64,000 nt of DNA from CAZSBB01 sp964605235 (GCA_964605235.1 CAZSBB010000029.1:1-64000), one strand, 5' to 3'; counted from the stretch's first letter, positions 24,313 through 33,151 are shown. Made by a program: numbers and translations. The notes: generated by a model not told the origin, from the sequence alone.

Positions 24313-25872
24313 TCAGTTGGTGCCGGTGATCTGGCAGGTGCAGATGGTGCCGTCGGGCAGCGTGACGGTGATGTTTGACAGCGCCGAAGCGTTGGGGCCG
24401 ATGCTGGTGGAGGTGGTTTGATTGGTGGTGGTGGCCTGGACGTTGATGAGCGCCCCGACGGTGCCGCCGAGCCCGGTGATGGCGGCGAGGTCCAGACCCG
24501 CGCAGTCGATCACCGCGTTGTTCAGGCCCGCAAAGGAACCGCCCACGATGTCCATCAGCAGCGCGTAGTTGCCGCCACCGAGGTTGGAGATGGCTTGAAT
24601 CTCCACCGGCCCATTGAGCGTGACCAGCGTGCTGCCGCCGGGGTTCGTCAATCCGCCCGCCAGGGCGTTGTCGAGTGTGCCGTTGGCGTCGGGGGGTTCG
24701 ACGGGGTTGGTTTGCGAGGTCACCTCGGAGCCAAAGAACTGCGTGGGGGTGAAGTCCACCGGCGCGGGGTCTTCGATGATGGTCTGGGGAGCATTGGCGC
24801 GGGCTTCGCGCTGGAGGCGCGCCAGCTCGTATTTGGCGATGGAGAGCGCCTGGCTGCGCCCGCGCGCCTCTTCTTCCAACCGCTGCCTGGCCTGGGGATC
24901 GCGGGTCTGCGCCAACTTCTTGAACAGGTCCGCAAGGGCTTGTTCGAGAAATTCCACCAGCTCTTCCTGGCGCTGGATGGGATCGCCCAGCAGTTGCGCG
25001 GCGTCGATGCCAGCCTTTTCCTCGGCGGGCGCTGGCGCCGGCGTCTGGTCGCCAGCGGGTTGCTGCTGGCGCTCGCGCTGTGCCTGATTCGCAGCCAGCG
25101 CCTGGCCCCGCCCAAACAGTTCCGCCTGCAGGCGTGCTTGTTCCTGCGGATCGCTGGTCTGCGCCAACTGCTGATTCAGGCGGTCAATCTCAGCTTTCAG
25201 AAAGTTGATGGTGTCCTCGGTTGACGGGGAAAAGTCATCCGCCAGTTGGAAAGTCTGATCGCCGACGGTGATTTCAATGCCTTGCTTCTCCCCGGCAGGT
25301 TCGGGTTGCGGGGGACGCACGGGGGCGTTGTCCGCGACATTGAACACCTGCGGGGCAGGTTGATCCGCTTCCGCCGGCGGCGCGGCCGGGGTCTGGGCGT
25401 CAATGGCGCGGAAGGCGTCGTCAATAACCGCCAGTAGCCGGGGGCTGACGCGCTGACGAAGCAATTCCTCCAGTTGGGCGATCAAGGCGTTCGCCTGCGC
25501 GATCTCCGCCTGCTGCCGTTTGATGTCCGCCTGAATCCGGGCGTCATCGGGCGCTTGCGCCAGCGCTCGCTGCATGGCCGCCAATTCCACTCTGCCCAGG
25601 TCGCGGTCAAAGGCGGCCTTGCCGATCTGCTCGCGGATCGCCTTCACCTCCGCCCCCTGCACGGTTTCCAGCAGCTTCTCAAACGCGGCATCGACCTGCT
25701 GGACCTGCGGGTCATCGCCGCCTGCTTCCTGCGCCCGGCCCAGCGCCTGATTCAGTTCATCAAGCAGAAAGCCGGCGGCGCAGGGCGCGGTTAGCCCCAG
25801 CGCCAGCACCCCGGCGGCAAGGCGCGGCTGAACATACAAAAACAACCTGGTCACCGGGCGGGAAAACCACAT
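24313..25872 (-). CDS. Exported coiled-coil protein of unknown function
   Basis: About 519 residues. N-terminal signal-like hydrophobic segment (LAAGVLALGLTAPCAAG). Long helical, Gln/Ala/Glu-rich coiled-coil stretches at about 35-170 and 215-390 contain two similar units (LAQTSDPQEQARLQAEL and LAQTRDPQARQRLEEEA), separated by Pro/Ala-rich linkers. The C-terminal ~110 residues are Gly/Asn/Thr-rich and end in TICTCQITGTN. The ATG at 25872 has AGGAG 10 bases upstream; a longer frame to 25962 lacks one. Family not recognised; operonic with the TPR/barrel gene, hinting at transport to the surface by it. Confidence 0.65.
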   Translation of the reverse strand: MWFSRPVTRLFLYVQPRLAAGVLALGLTAPCAAGFLLDELNQALGRAQEAGGDDPQVQQVDAAFEKLLETVQGAEVKAIREQIGKAAFDRDLGRVELAAMQRALAQAPDDARIQADIKRQQAEIAQANALIAQLEELLRQRVSPRLLAVIDDAFRAIDAQTPAAPPAEADQPAPQVFNVADNAPVRPPQPEPAGEKQGIEITVGDQTFQLADDFSPSTEDTINFLKAEIDRLNQQLAQTSDPQEQARLQAELFGRGQALAANQAQRERQQQPAGDQTPAPAPAEEKAGIDAAQLLGDPIQRQEELVEFLEQALADLFKKLAQTRDPQARQRLEEEARGRSQALSIAKYELARLQREARANAPQTIIEDPAPVDFTPTQFFGSEVTSQTNPVEPPDANGTLDNALAGGLTNPGGSTLVTLNGPVEIQAISNLGGGNYALLMDIVGGSFAGLNNAVIDCAGLDLAAITGLGGTVGALINVQATTTNQTTSTSIGPNASALSNITVTLPDGTICTCQITGTN

Positions 25873-25995
25873 GCCATGCTCCTGGAAGGACTCGGTTTCA
25901 CAGCGATCGTGTGGGCGTAAGCTAGACCACACCCCCCCGGCAAAACTTGACCGATCGTCCAAAAGCGCTGGAAATAATTCGCTGCTCCCCCGTCC

Positions 25996-27048
25996 TCACC
26001 AGCGCGGCAAACGCCCTTCCTGCCCCCGCACCACCGGCAGAAAATAGGTCGCGGAAAAGCCCCGGCGCACCGCCCGCAGCAGCCGCCACGGGCGCAGCAG
26101 GCTGCCCGGCGGCAGCTCGTAGCGATCCAGCGCGAAAGCCTCCGTCCACACCCGCTGCTGCGCGGGCACCCACTGGTAGGCAAACACTTCCCACTGGCGA
26201 AAGTGCTCGTCCATGGAACCATTGACCGTCAAGGCGGCATAGCGCCCGGCGGGAATGTTCATCACCCCCACCGCCCCGGAGCCGTGGAACTCATCCGACT
26301 CCGCCAGGGGAATGCAGGTGTCGTAGCGCACCCGGCCGTCGACGGTCACGCGCGGATCGTCGTAGTACATCCCCCACGCCTGCCCCTCACGCGGCAGCCG
26401 GCGGGTCAGCGTCGCCCACGCCAGCATCTTGATCCAGGCGTACACCACGCGCTGATCAGGCGGGACCAGATGACGCATGTACGCCACGCGCTGAGCGGGC
26501 AAGGTCACGTCCGTGACTGTCAACTCCGCGCTGCGGTCGGCAATGGGGGTGAAGCTCCCCGGCGACAGGGGCGTGTCGTGATGCGTCTGCGTCGGACTGG
26601 CCAGGTAAACGCTGGGGCGCGGCAGCTTCCGGTAGCGTGAAGGCGTGACGCTATAGGCGCTGCGAAAGGCGCGGGTGAAGGCTTCATGGCTGTCGAAGCC
26701 GCAGGCGAGTGCGATGTCGGTGACGTTGGCGCGTGAGCTGATGAGCATGGCGGCGCCGCGTTCAAGTCGCAGGCGACGGATGTAGTTGTAGACGGATTCG
26801 CCGACCTTGCCGGAGAACACCGCCGCCAGTTGGGAGCGGGACACGCCGGTGTGGTTGACCAGATCATCCAGGCCGATGGGTTTGGTCAGGTGTTGTTGAA
26901 TGAAGCGGAGCGCTTGGACGGCGGTTTCGCAATGCCGCGCCTGCGTGCCGCCGCAGTGCTCGGGTTCAACGATGGTGGTGACGGCGGCGGCGTCGGGCAT
27001 GAGCGTGTTGCCCAGGGTTGGAGCTTCATGGCCAGCAGATGGGAGCAT
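25996..27048 (-). CDS. AraC-type regulator with GyrI-like effector domain
   Basis: About 350 residues. The N-terminal two-helix-turn-helix AraC domain covers roughly 30-130 (LDDLVNHTGVSRSQLAAVFS; second motif DIALACGFDSHEAFTRAFRS followed by SVTPSRYRK). The C-terminal domain is a GyrI-like small-molecule-binding fold (DVTLPAQRVAYMRHLVP; IPAGRYAALTVNG). Such MarA/Rob-like regulators respond to drugs or metabolites. Start taken at the ATG at 27048; another ATG at 27000 is possible. The same frame stays open much further upstream, but that part is antisense to the Kelch gene and is not coding. Confidence 0.85.
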   Translation of the reverse strand: MLPSAGHEAPTLGNTLMPDAAAVTTIVEPEHCGGTQARHCETAVQALRFIQQHLTKPIGLDDLVNHTGVSRSQLAAVFSGKVGESVYNYIRRLRLERGAAMLISSRANVTDIALACGFDSHEAFTRAFRSAYSVTPSRYRKLPRPSVYLASPTQTHHDTPLSPGSFTPIADRSAELTVTDVTLPAQRVAYMRHLVPPDQRVVYAWIKMLAWATLTRRLPREGQAWGMYYDDPRVTVDGRVRYDTCIPLAESDEFHGSGAVGVMNIPAGRYAALTVNGSMDEHFRQWEVFAYQWVPAQQRVWTEAFALDRYELPPGSLLRPWRLLRAVRRGFSATYFLPVVRGQEGRLPRW

Positions 27049-27103
27049 GATAGCCCAGTGTTGCGTGCCGCCCCATGAAAGCACCTGAGATGCAGCGAAA
27101 ATC

Positions 27104-27138
27104 CCGGGGGCTGGGGGCCGGGGATCGGGGACCGGGGA
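27104..27138. repeat. G-run tract between divergent genes
   Basis: Five or more runs of four to five G on the plus strand spaced by two to four bases (GGGGGCTGGGGGCCGGGGA...). It could form a G-quadruplex on that strand. It lies in the spacer between the AraC gene and the Kelch gene. Confidence 0.6.
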
Positions 27139-27168
27139 ACGGCCAGTGGCGACGGTAACATAACGGGC

Positions 27169-28326
27169 ATGACAGAGCGTCGGCGTGCTGCCCCCCTGCT
27201 GTGGTTGTGCTTCTTGTCGTGGCTGTTGACCGCACCGGCCATGGGACAGGACGCCGCAGCCCCGCGCTGGGAGGAACTGGCGTCGCTGCCGGTCGGTGCG
27301 TTCGATGCGGCCGGTGTCGTCAGCGGACAGCAATTGGTGCTCATCGGCGGCATTGGCCAGAGCGGGCAGGCGCTGCCGTTCATCCAGCAATACGATCTGG
27401 CGAGCAACCGCTGGCATCTGGCCGGGGCGCGGTTTGCCCAAGGGCGCTTCAACCCGGCGGCGGTGACTTTGCGCGACGGCAGCGTGTTGTGCTTCGGCGG
27501 CACGACCGGCGCAGCCACGGACTTTCGCCATCAGCAGGCGCTGGCGCAGGCGTGGCGGTATGACCCGGTGGGTGAAACGCTCACCGCGCTGGCGGAGATG
27601 CCCCATGCCGTGGGCGAGCCGGCCGCGTGCGTGTTGCCTGATGACCGGGTGCTGGTGGTGGGCGAGCGCTGGGCGCAGTGCTACAACCCGTACGACAACA
27701 CCTGGGCGCCGCCACTTGAGCTGCGCAGTCGGCGCCGACAACACGCGCTGGCGCTGCTGGCGGATGGACGGGTGGCGGTGGTGGGCGGCGTGATGCTCAG
27801 CAGCATTGAAGTGGTGGACGCAGCGCGGGGCGTGAGTGAGCTGTGGCCGGTGCGTTTGCCCCAGCGTCTGGATGACCTGCAGGCGTTCCCCCGCGCGGAT
27901 GGGAGTTTGTGGTTGCTGGGCGGGCAGGACGGCGACACTGGGGACACGACCGACCAGACATGGATCGTCAGTGCCGATGGTCGCACGCTGGAGCCTGGGC
28001 CGGCGCTGGGGGTGGCCGGGGGCATGGCGGACCATCGGCTGGCGCGGGTAGGGCCTTTGCTGGCCATGGCTGGCGGGGAAAGTCAATCCCAAGGCAAGGA
28101 TCGGGAACTCTCGGCTGCGCGGATCGCCGACCCGCGCACGCTGACGGTGTGGAAGCTGCCCAACCTCCCGATTGCCCAGGACGACGCGTGTTTGCTGGCG
28201 GTGGGGCACGACCTGTACATGATCGGGGGCTACCGGGTGGCGCCGGTGCTGCTGGGCCTGCTGCCGGCTCCGACCGCCAATCGGCAGGTGTATCGGCTCC
28301 GGATTCCACCAGAACGGCTGGAGTAG
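27169..28326 (+). CDS. Secreted Kelch-repeat protein
   Basis: 385 residues. Signal peptide (APLLWLCFLSWLLTAPAMGQ, cut at about 26). Then about five to six Kelch blades, each with a di-glycine turn after hydrophobic strands (LVLIGGIGQSG, VLCFGGTTG, VAVVGGVML, LWLLGGQDG, LYMIGGYRV) and the following Tyr/Trp pattern (RYDP...NTW). This forms a beta-propeller, probably a periplasmic or surface binding module; no catalytic signature. It is divergent from the AraC regulator across 120 bp, so it may be a target of that regulator. Confidence 0.85.
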   Translation: MTERRRAAPLLWLCFLSWLLTAPAMGQDAAAPRWEELASLPVGAFDAAGVVSGQQLVLIGGIGQSGQALPFIQQYDLASNRWHLAGARFAQGRFNPAAVTLRDGSVLCFGGTTGAATDFRHQQALAQAWRYDPVGETLTALAEMPHAVGEPAACVLPDDRVLVVGERWAQCYNPYDNTWAPPLELRSRRRQHALALLADGRVAVVGGVMLSSIEVVDAARGVSELWPVRLPQRLDDLQAFPRADGSLWLLGGQDGDTGDTTDQTWIVSADGRTLEPGPALGVAGGMADHRLARVGPLLAMAGGESQSQGKDRELSAARIADPRTLTVWKLPNLPIAQDDACLLAVGHDLYMIGGYRVAPVLLGLLPAPTANRQVYRLRIPPERLE

Positions 28327-28520
28327 CTGGCCGGGAAATGCCCCCGCCGCTGGCCGTGGGCCTTTGACGCCCACCGATGGCTGGCATATTCTCAGTCATC
28401 GGTGTTCTGCTGGTGCATGCACGGGTCTGGAACAAGTGCAGGGAACGTTGTCGCCCCTGGCTGGCGGGGCATAAATCCCCACGGCGGCCGGTGGTTGCCC
28501 GGGGGTGAGGTTTTTTCCCC

Positions 28521-29384
28521 ATGTCCGCGTCCAAGCCGCCAATTCGTCACGCCAACTTCCGGCGGTTTTTTGTGCGTGGCTTATCCATTTTGCTGCCCAC
28601 GGTGCTGACGATCTGGATTCTGATCGCGGCTTACAACTTTGTGCAGGTGCGGATCGCCGAGCCCATCAATGCCGCGGTGCGCACGGGGCTGGTGCTCTGG
28701 TCGCCCTGGCCGGTGGTGGTCGAAGCCGAACGTCTGCAAGCCAGGCAGGACCTCGCCGGCGACGACCGCGCAGCCTGGATGGCGGCCGGCTCATCGGAAC
28801 AGTGGCTCGAACGCCACATCAAGCGGCAGAAAGTCCGGCAGTGGTGGGAACGCTACCAATATGGCGCGGACCTGATCGGCCTGGCGATCGCCGTCGTCCT
28901 GATCTACACCGTGGGCCTGCTGCTGGGCAGCTTCATCGGGCATCGCCTGTACGCCCGCGGCGAGGAGTTGCTCAAGCGGCTGCCCCTGGTCAAGCAGGTG
29001 TACCCCGCCCTCAAGCAGATCACCGAATTCCTGTTTGGTTCGGAAGAGCAACTGCGTTTTTCGCGCGTGGTGGCGGTGCAGTACCCCCGGCCGGGCATCT
29101 GGTCGGTGGGGCTGGTCACCGGGGACACCATGCAGACCATCCAAAAAGCCGCCGGCGTGCCCTGCATGACGGTCTTTATTCCCAGCTCACCGACGCCTTT
29201 TACGGGGTATACCATCACTGTTCCGGTGAAAGAGACGGTGGACCTCCCAATCACCATCGAAGATGCGTTAAGATTTGTCGTCAGCGGCGGCGTGGTGCTG
29301 CCGCCCAACGAAGCGCCTGCCCGCGGCAATGGAGAGCCGCCGGCTCCGCTGCGTAGCCCGTCTGGAGACCCCCTCGCGCCCTGA
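28521..29384 (+). CDS. DUF502 family membrane protein
   Basis: 287 residues. First membrane helix at about 15-35 (RGLSILLPTVLTIWILIAAY), second at about 115-137 (LIGLAIAVVLIYTVGLLLGS). Then the conserved DUF502 segment with LVKQVYPALKQITEFLFG, PRPGIWSVGLVTG and VFIPSSPTPFTGYTITVP. The stretch between the helices is longer than usual. Function of the family is unknown. It is 26 bp upstream of the hibernation factor gene and probably co-transcribed with it. Confidence 0.88.
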   Translation: MSASKPPIRHANFRRFFVRGLSILLPTVLTIWILIAAYNFVQVRIAEPINAAVRTGLVLWSPWPVVVEAERLQARQDLAGDDRAAWMAAGSSEQWLERHIKRQKVRQWWERYQYGADLIGLAIAVVLIYTVGLLLGSFIGHRLYARGEELLKRLPLVKQVYPALKQITEFLFGSEEQLRFSRVVAVQYPRPGIWSVGLVTGDTMQTIQKAAGVPCMTVFIPSSPTPFTGYTITVPVKETVDLPITIEDALRFVVSGGVVLPPNEAPARGNGEPPAPLRSPSGDPLAP

Positions 29385-29410
29385 TCCGGCGCTCAAGGAA
29401 GGATTGCCCC

Positions 29411-29716
29411 ATGGAGATCGCTGTCAGCGCCCGTCACATGCAGCTCACCGAACCCATCCGCCAGTATGTGGAGGAGAAGTCCGGAAAGCTGCCGCGGTAC
29501 TTCGACCGGGTGACCGAGATCAGCGTGGTCATGGACAAGGCCGAGAACGACAACATGGAACTGGAAATGGTGGTCGCCGCCGAGCACACCGATCCGTTCG
29601 TGGTCAAGGTGACCGGGCCGGACCTGTACGCCCTGGTCGATGAAGCCACCGACAAAATGGAACGCCAGCTCAGTCGCCACAAGGATAAACTGCGCAACCG
29701 CAAGCACGCTCACTAA
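29411..29716 (+). CDS. hpf: Ribosome hibernation-promoting factor (HPF/RaiA family), short form
   Basis: 101 residues, matching the short HPF/YfiA class without the dimerisation tail. MEIAVSARHMQLTEPIRQYV and the VTEISVVMDK and DLYALVDEATDKMERQL segments are typical. It binds the small-subunit decoding centre and inactivates ribosomes during starvation. AAGGAAGG lies 9 bases before the ATG. The ptsN-ptsH order downstream recalls the rpoN-hpf-ptsN-(rapZ)-ptsO clusters of Proteobacteria, although rpoN is absent here. Confidence 0.93.
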   Translation: MEIAVSARHMQLTEPIRQYVEEKSGKLPRYFDRVTEISVVMDKAENDNMELEMVVAAEHTDPFVVKVTGPDLYALVDEATDKMERQLSRHKDKLRNRKHAH

Positions 29717-29755
29717 GCGCCCTTCCCGTCAGCGCCGTGTGACCAGGATGACCCT

Positions 29756-30232
29756 ATGAAACTGCTCGACTTTGTTGTTTCGGACGCCATCAACGCCAAC
29801 CTGCAGGCCACCGAGCGCGACGACGTGATCGCCGAACTCGTCGACGGCCTGGTCGCCGCCGGGGCCACGCCCAAGACCCTGCGCGCCGAGCTGATCAAGC
29901 TCATCGTCGAACGCGAGAGCCACGGCTCAACCGGTTTCGGCAAAGGCGTGGCGGTCCCCCACGTCAAGCACGACAAGATCAAGAAGATGGTCGCGGCGGT
30001 GGGCATCAGCCAGAAGGGCGTGGACTTCAACGCCCTCGACAAGGAGCCGGTCTATTCCATCGTGCTCCTGCTGTCGCCCAAGAGCAAGCCCGATGAGCAT
30101 CTGCAGGCCATGGAGAACATCTTCTCCAACCTGCAGAAAGACACCTTCCGGCGCTTTCTGCGTCAGTCCAGCACCACCCAGGACGTGGTCGAACTGCTGC
30201 AGGAAGCCGACGGCCAGCAGCTCGCCAGTTGA
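29756..30232 (+). CDS. ptsN: PTS fructose/nitrogen-type EIIA protein
   Basis: 158-residue EIIA domain. The phosphoacceptor His lies in GVAVPHVKHDKIKK (about residue 65), with ERESHGSTGFGKGV before it and the AMENIFSNLQKDTFRRFL helix after. It receives phosphate from HPr. The HPr gene overlaps its stop codon, but no EIIB/EIIC transporter gene is nearby, so a regulatory (EIIA-Ntr-like) role is more likely than sugar uptake. Confidence 0.9.
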   Translation: MKLLDFVVSDAINANLQATERDDVIAELVDGLVAAGATPKTLRAELIKLIVERESHGSTGFGKGVAVPHVKHDKIKKMVAAVGISQKGVDFNALDKEPVYSIVLLLSPKSKPDEHLQAMENIFSNLQKDTFRRFLRQSSTTQDVVELLQEADGQQLAS

Positions 30233-30525
30233 TGAACCCCGCCATGACCGCATCGGAAACCGTGCGCATCCGTGTCACCATCAGCAATCGGCTGGGCCTC
30301 CACGCCCGGCCGGCGATGGCGTTTGTCGACACCGCCAGCGGGTTCAAGAGCGACATCCAGGTGCACAAGGGCACGCAGAAGGTCGATGGCAAAAGCATCA
30401 TGCAGATGATGATGCTTGCCGCCACCAAGGGCACGGAGTTGGAAATCGTCGCCAACGGCCCCGACGCCCAGGCCGCCACCGTGGGCCTGCGCGAACTGGT
30501 TGACCGCAAGTTTGACGAAGACTGA
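30232..30525 (+). CDS. ptsH: HPr phosphocarrier protein
   Basis: About 97 residues with the active-site His in NRLGLHARPAMAFV and the regulatory-serine region KVDGKSIMQMMMLAATKG (Ser retained; target of HPr kinase in many bacteria). The C-terminus EIVANGPDAQAAT is typical. ATG at 30232 overlaps the stop of the EIIA gene (TGATG); a second ATG at 30244 is possible. EI (ptsI) is not in the window up to the repeat region downstream. Confidence 0.93.
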   Translation: MNPAMTASETVRIRVTISNRLGLHARPAMAFVDTASGFKSDIQVHKGTQKVDGKSIMQMMMLAATKGTELEIVANGPDAQAATVGLRELVDRKFDED

Positions 30526-30621
30526 CCCCCGGCCCCCCCGGAAGTTTTCCCAACCCGTCGCACTGACGCCCACGCCACCCGTCGCACTGACGCCCAACGC
30601 CACCCGCCGCTCACCCGCCTC

Positions 30622-31066
30622 AACGAGCCGGAAGCGTCAGCGACGGGCAGCGTCAACCTGTTGCCGTGCACCACCGCAAACCACACCACGCCCCCCGGCA
30701 ATTTCCCGCGCGTACTCGCCTCACCACGCCCAACCCGTCGCTCACGCTTCCGGCTCGTCAGCTCTCCTGTCTCCTGTCTCCTGCTCTCCTCTCTCCTATC
30801 TCCTCACTGACTTCACCACCGCCGCACGCTCAGCGCCCACCCTTTGCATGAACGAGCCGGAAGCGTCAGCGACGGGCAGCGTCAACCTGTTGCCCCAGCG
30901 TCCAACGCACACCACACCACGCCCCCCGGCAATTTCCCGCGCGTGCTCGCCTCACCACGCCCAACCCGTCGCTCACGCTTCCGGCTCGTCAGCCCTCCTG
31001 TCTCCTGCACTCCTGCTCTCCTGCTCTCCTACCTCCTCACTGACTTCACCACCGCCGCACGCTCAC
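30622..31066. repeat. Two tandem 229-bp units with palindromic arms
   Basis: Unit 1 starts at about 30622, unit 2 at 30851, highly similar over about 210 bp. Each contains an arm ACGAGCCGGAAGCGTCAGCG and, about 110 bp later, its near-complement CGCTCACGCTTCCGGCTCGT. Next come a (CTCCTGT)-like pyrimidine-rich tract and the string TCACTGACTTCACCACCGCC. Non-coding. The end of unit 2 overlaps the 3' end of the metallophosphoesterase gene by about 20 bp. Confidence 0.85.
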
Positions 31067-31849
31067 CGGCTGCGCGCTCGCCTGGCCCAGCATCGGCCCG
31101 CGCCGGAGCGTCACCAGCAACACCTGCGGCGGGCAGCACACCCGCAGCGGCAACTGCACCTCCCCCACCCCGCGCGGCAGCAGACAATACGTCTGCCGTT
31201 GCCGCAGCAACCCGGCGCTCAGCGCCAGCGGCAGGTCCGCGTGGTTGATCAGCGCCTGTCCGCCGGGCAGGCGAATCTGCCCCCCATGCGTGTGGCCCGA
31301 CAGCATCACATCCAGCCGCATCTCCGCGGCTATCGGCAGCCAGTCGGGATAGTGACACAGCAGCATCCGCACCGGCTGCTCGTCACGCGCCAGCTGCGGC
31401 GGCGCTGCGCCCACGGCGCCGGCTTGCGCCAACGCCAGCGCCACCGCGTCGGGGCGCTCGATTCGGCCGCTGTGGGCGCCCAGCAAGGTCAGCGGCAAGG
31501 CGCCCACCTGCTGGGCGTCATGGTCCAGCCAGGTGATCGGCAGCGCGCGTAATTTTTGTTGCCCGGCCGGCGTGTCGTGATTGCCGAACACGCCGAAGCA
31601 GCCGAAGCGCGGGCGAATCTGCCGGCACAGCTCGCCCATCACCTGCAGCGCAATTTCCTCGTCGCCCTCGTCGGTCATGTAGTCGCCCGTGAGCAGCGCC
31701 AGGTCGAACTTGCGTTGATGCAGCACAGCGCCCAGCCGCGCATAACGTTTGCTCGCCCGCGTGATGTGCAGGTCGGTCAGATGCACAAAACGCAACCCAT
31801 CCAGGGCGACGGGGAGGTGCGGCAGCGGCAGTTCGATTTCCTCAATCAC
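31046..31849 (-). CDS. Calcineurin-like metallophosphoesterase
   Basis: About 267 residues. The metal-binding motifs are in order: DLHI (about residue 23), GDYMTDEGD (about 53), GNHD (about 86), CHYPDW (about 155), GHTHGGQ (about 177). This is typical of the YkuE/YaeI-type phosphoesterases that hydrolyse phosphoesters such as UDP-diacylglucosamine or lipid head groups. GTG at 31849 was chosen as start (MIEEIELPLPHLP); a longer frame upstream overlaps the divergent gene at 32045. The last six or so codons lie in the tandem repeat, so the C-terminus may have been remodelled. Confidence 0.85.
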   Translation of the reverse strand: MIEEIELPLPHLPVALDGLRFVHLTDLHITRASKRYARLGAVLHQRKFDLALLTGDYMTDEGDEEIALQVMGELCRQIRPRFGCFGVFGNHDTPAGQQKLRALPITWLDHDAQQVGALPLTLLGAHSGRIERPDAVALALAQAGAVGAAPPQLARDEQPVRMLLCHYPDWLPIAAEMRLDVMLSGHTHGGQIRLPGGQALINHADLPLALSAGLLRQRQTYCLLPRGVGEVQLPLRVCCPPQVLLVTLRRGPMLGQASAQPVSVRRW

Positions 31850-32044
31850 GGCAGCGCGGTTCCGTTGGGAGGGGCAGGTGCTCCGGGCATGATATCGCCC
31901 CCCGCAGCCGACGGTTCCAGCGGTGCGAGCGCTGCCCGGCGCCAACTTGCCCCCCTGCGGGCGGGCGGTATGCTGCTGCCTTTCGCGGCCCAGTGGTTCG
32001 GGTCGCCCGCTGGCACTCCTGTCCACATATTGAAATGGGTTCCC

Positions 32045-33151
32045 ATGCCGCAGCCGACGCTGGACACCATCGCCACCCCGGCGCTGGTCATCAATGAAGC
32101 CGTGGTGGACGCCAACCTCGCCCGTTTGCAGGCGTACGCCAATCAGCATGGGCTGAAGGTTCGCCCGCACACCAAGACGCACAAGTCCCGGCTGATGAGC
32201 CGCAAGCAGGTCCAGGCGGGCGCGGCGGGGCTAACGGTCGCCAAAGTCGGCGAACTGGAAATCATGCAGCATGAGCATGACGACCTGCTGCTGGCGTACC
32301 CGGCGCTCAATCCGCAGCGCACGACGCGCGTCGCCCAGATCGCCCGGGAAAAGACGGTGCATGTGGCGGTTGACTCCGCGCTGGCGATCGAGCAGCTCGC
32401 CGCCGCCGGTCGCGCTGCCGACAGCGCCATCGGCATCCTGGTGGACTACGACGTGGGCATGCACCGCACCGGCGTGCAGACCGCGGCGGAAACGCTGGCG
32501 CTGGCGCAGCTCGTCACCAAAACCAAGGGCGTCCGCCTCGACGGCCTGTTCTGCTACCCCGGCCATGTGTCCTCGCCCATCAGCGAACAGGTCGGCAAGC
32601 TGCAGGCAATCGACCAGATGCTCAAGGGCGTGCTCGACCAGTGGCGTAAGCAGGGCCTGAACACGGGCATCGTCTCCGGCGGGTCCACCCCCACCGCTTA
32701 CATCTCCCACCATGTCACCAGCTACACCGAAATCCGCCCCGGCACATACATCTACAACGACCGCGGCGTGTGCGACGGCGGCTGGTGCAAGGAATCCGAA
32801 TGTGCCGCCTACGTGCTGGCGACCGTGGTCAGCGATGCGGTGCCCGGCCAGGTGGTGCTCGACTGCGGCGGCAAAACGCTGACCTATGACCGCGTGTACT
32901 TCGTCAAGCCCGTGGAGAAGGACTTCGGCCGACTGCTGGATTACCCCGGTGCGTTCCTCGGCGGCGTCAGTGAAGAACACGGCAACGTGAATCTCAAGGA
33001 AGCGGCGAAAAAGCCCCGGCTGGGCGAACGCGTGCGCGTGCTGATGAATCACATCTGCCCCTGCGTGAACCTGCAGGACAACGCCTGGCTCATCACCACC
33101 AGCGGCCAGTTGCAACCGCTGCCGATCGACGCCCGAGGAAAACTGTCATGA
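32045..33151 (+). CDS. D-threonine aldolase-like PLP enzyme (alanine racemase N-terminal fold)
   Basis: 368 residues of the D-threonine aldolase / D-serine dehydratase (DSD1) group. The PLP lysine lies in LKVRPHTKTHKS (about residue 42). Other landmarks are LVDYDVGMHRTGV, GLFCYPGH and IVSGGSTPT, plus C-terminal His/Cys metal site residues (MNHICPCVNLQD). It would cleave or dehydrate a beta-hydroxy-D-amino acid. ATG at 32045; an upstream open stretch is antisense to the phosphoesterase. The next gene overlaps by 4 bases (ATGA), so it begins a six-gene operon of aldolase and dehydrogenase genes. Confidence 0.88.
   Translation: MPQPTLDTIATPALVINEAVVDANLARLQAYANQHGLKVRPHTKTHKSRLMSRKQVQAGAAGLTVAKVGELEIMQHEHDDLLLAYPALNPQRTTRVAQIAREKTVHVAVDSALAIEQLAAAGRAADSAIGILVDYDVGMHRTGVQTAAETLALAQLVTKTKGVRLDGLFCYPGHVSSPISEQVGKLQAIDQMLKGVLDQWRKQGLNTGIVSGGSTPTAYISHHVTSYTEIRPGTYIYNDRGVCDGGWCKESECAAYVLATVVSDAVPGQVVLDCGGKTLTYDRVYFVKPVEKDFGRLLDYPGAFLGGVSEEHGNVNLKEAAKKPRLGERVRVLMNHICPCVNLQDNAWLITTSGQLQPLPIDARGKLS

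Noticed and set aside
27049..28374. Upstream extension of the AraC frame to a 792-codon protein
   Set aside because: The extension is antisense to the Kelch gene and has no domain; the AraC protein is complete from 27048.
31850..32182. Extension of the metallophosphoesterase start to 32182
   Set aside because: The added residues look random and would overlap the divergent PLP-enzyme gene.
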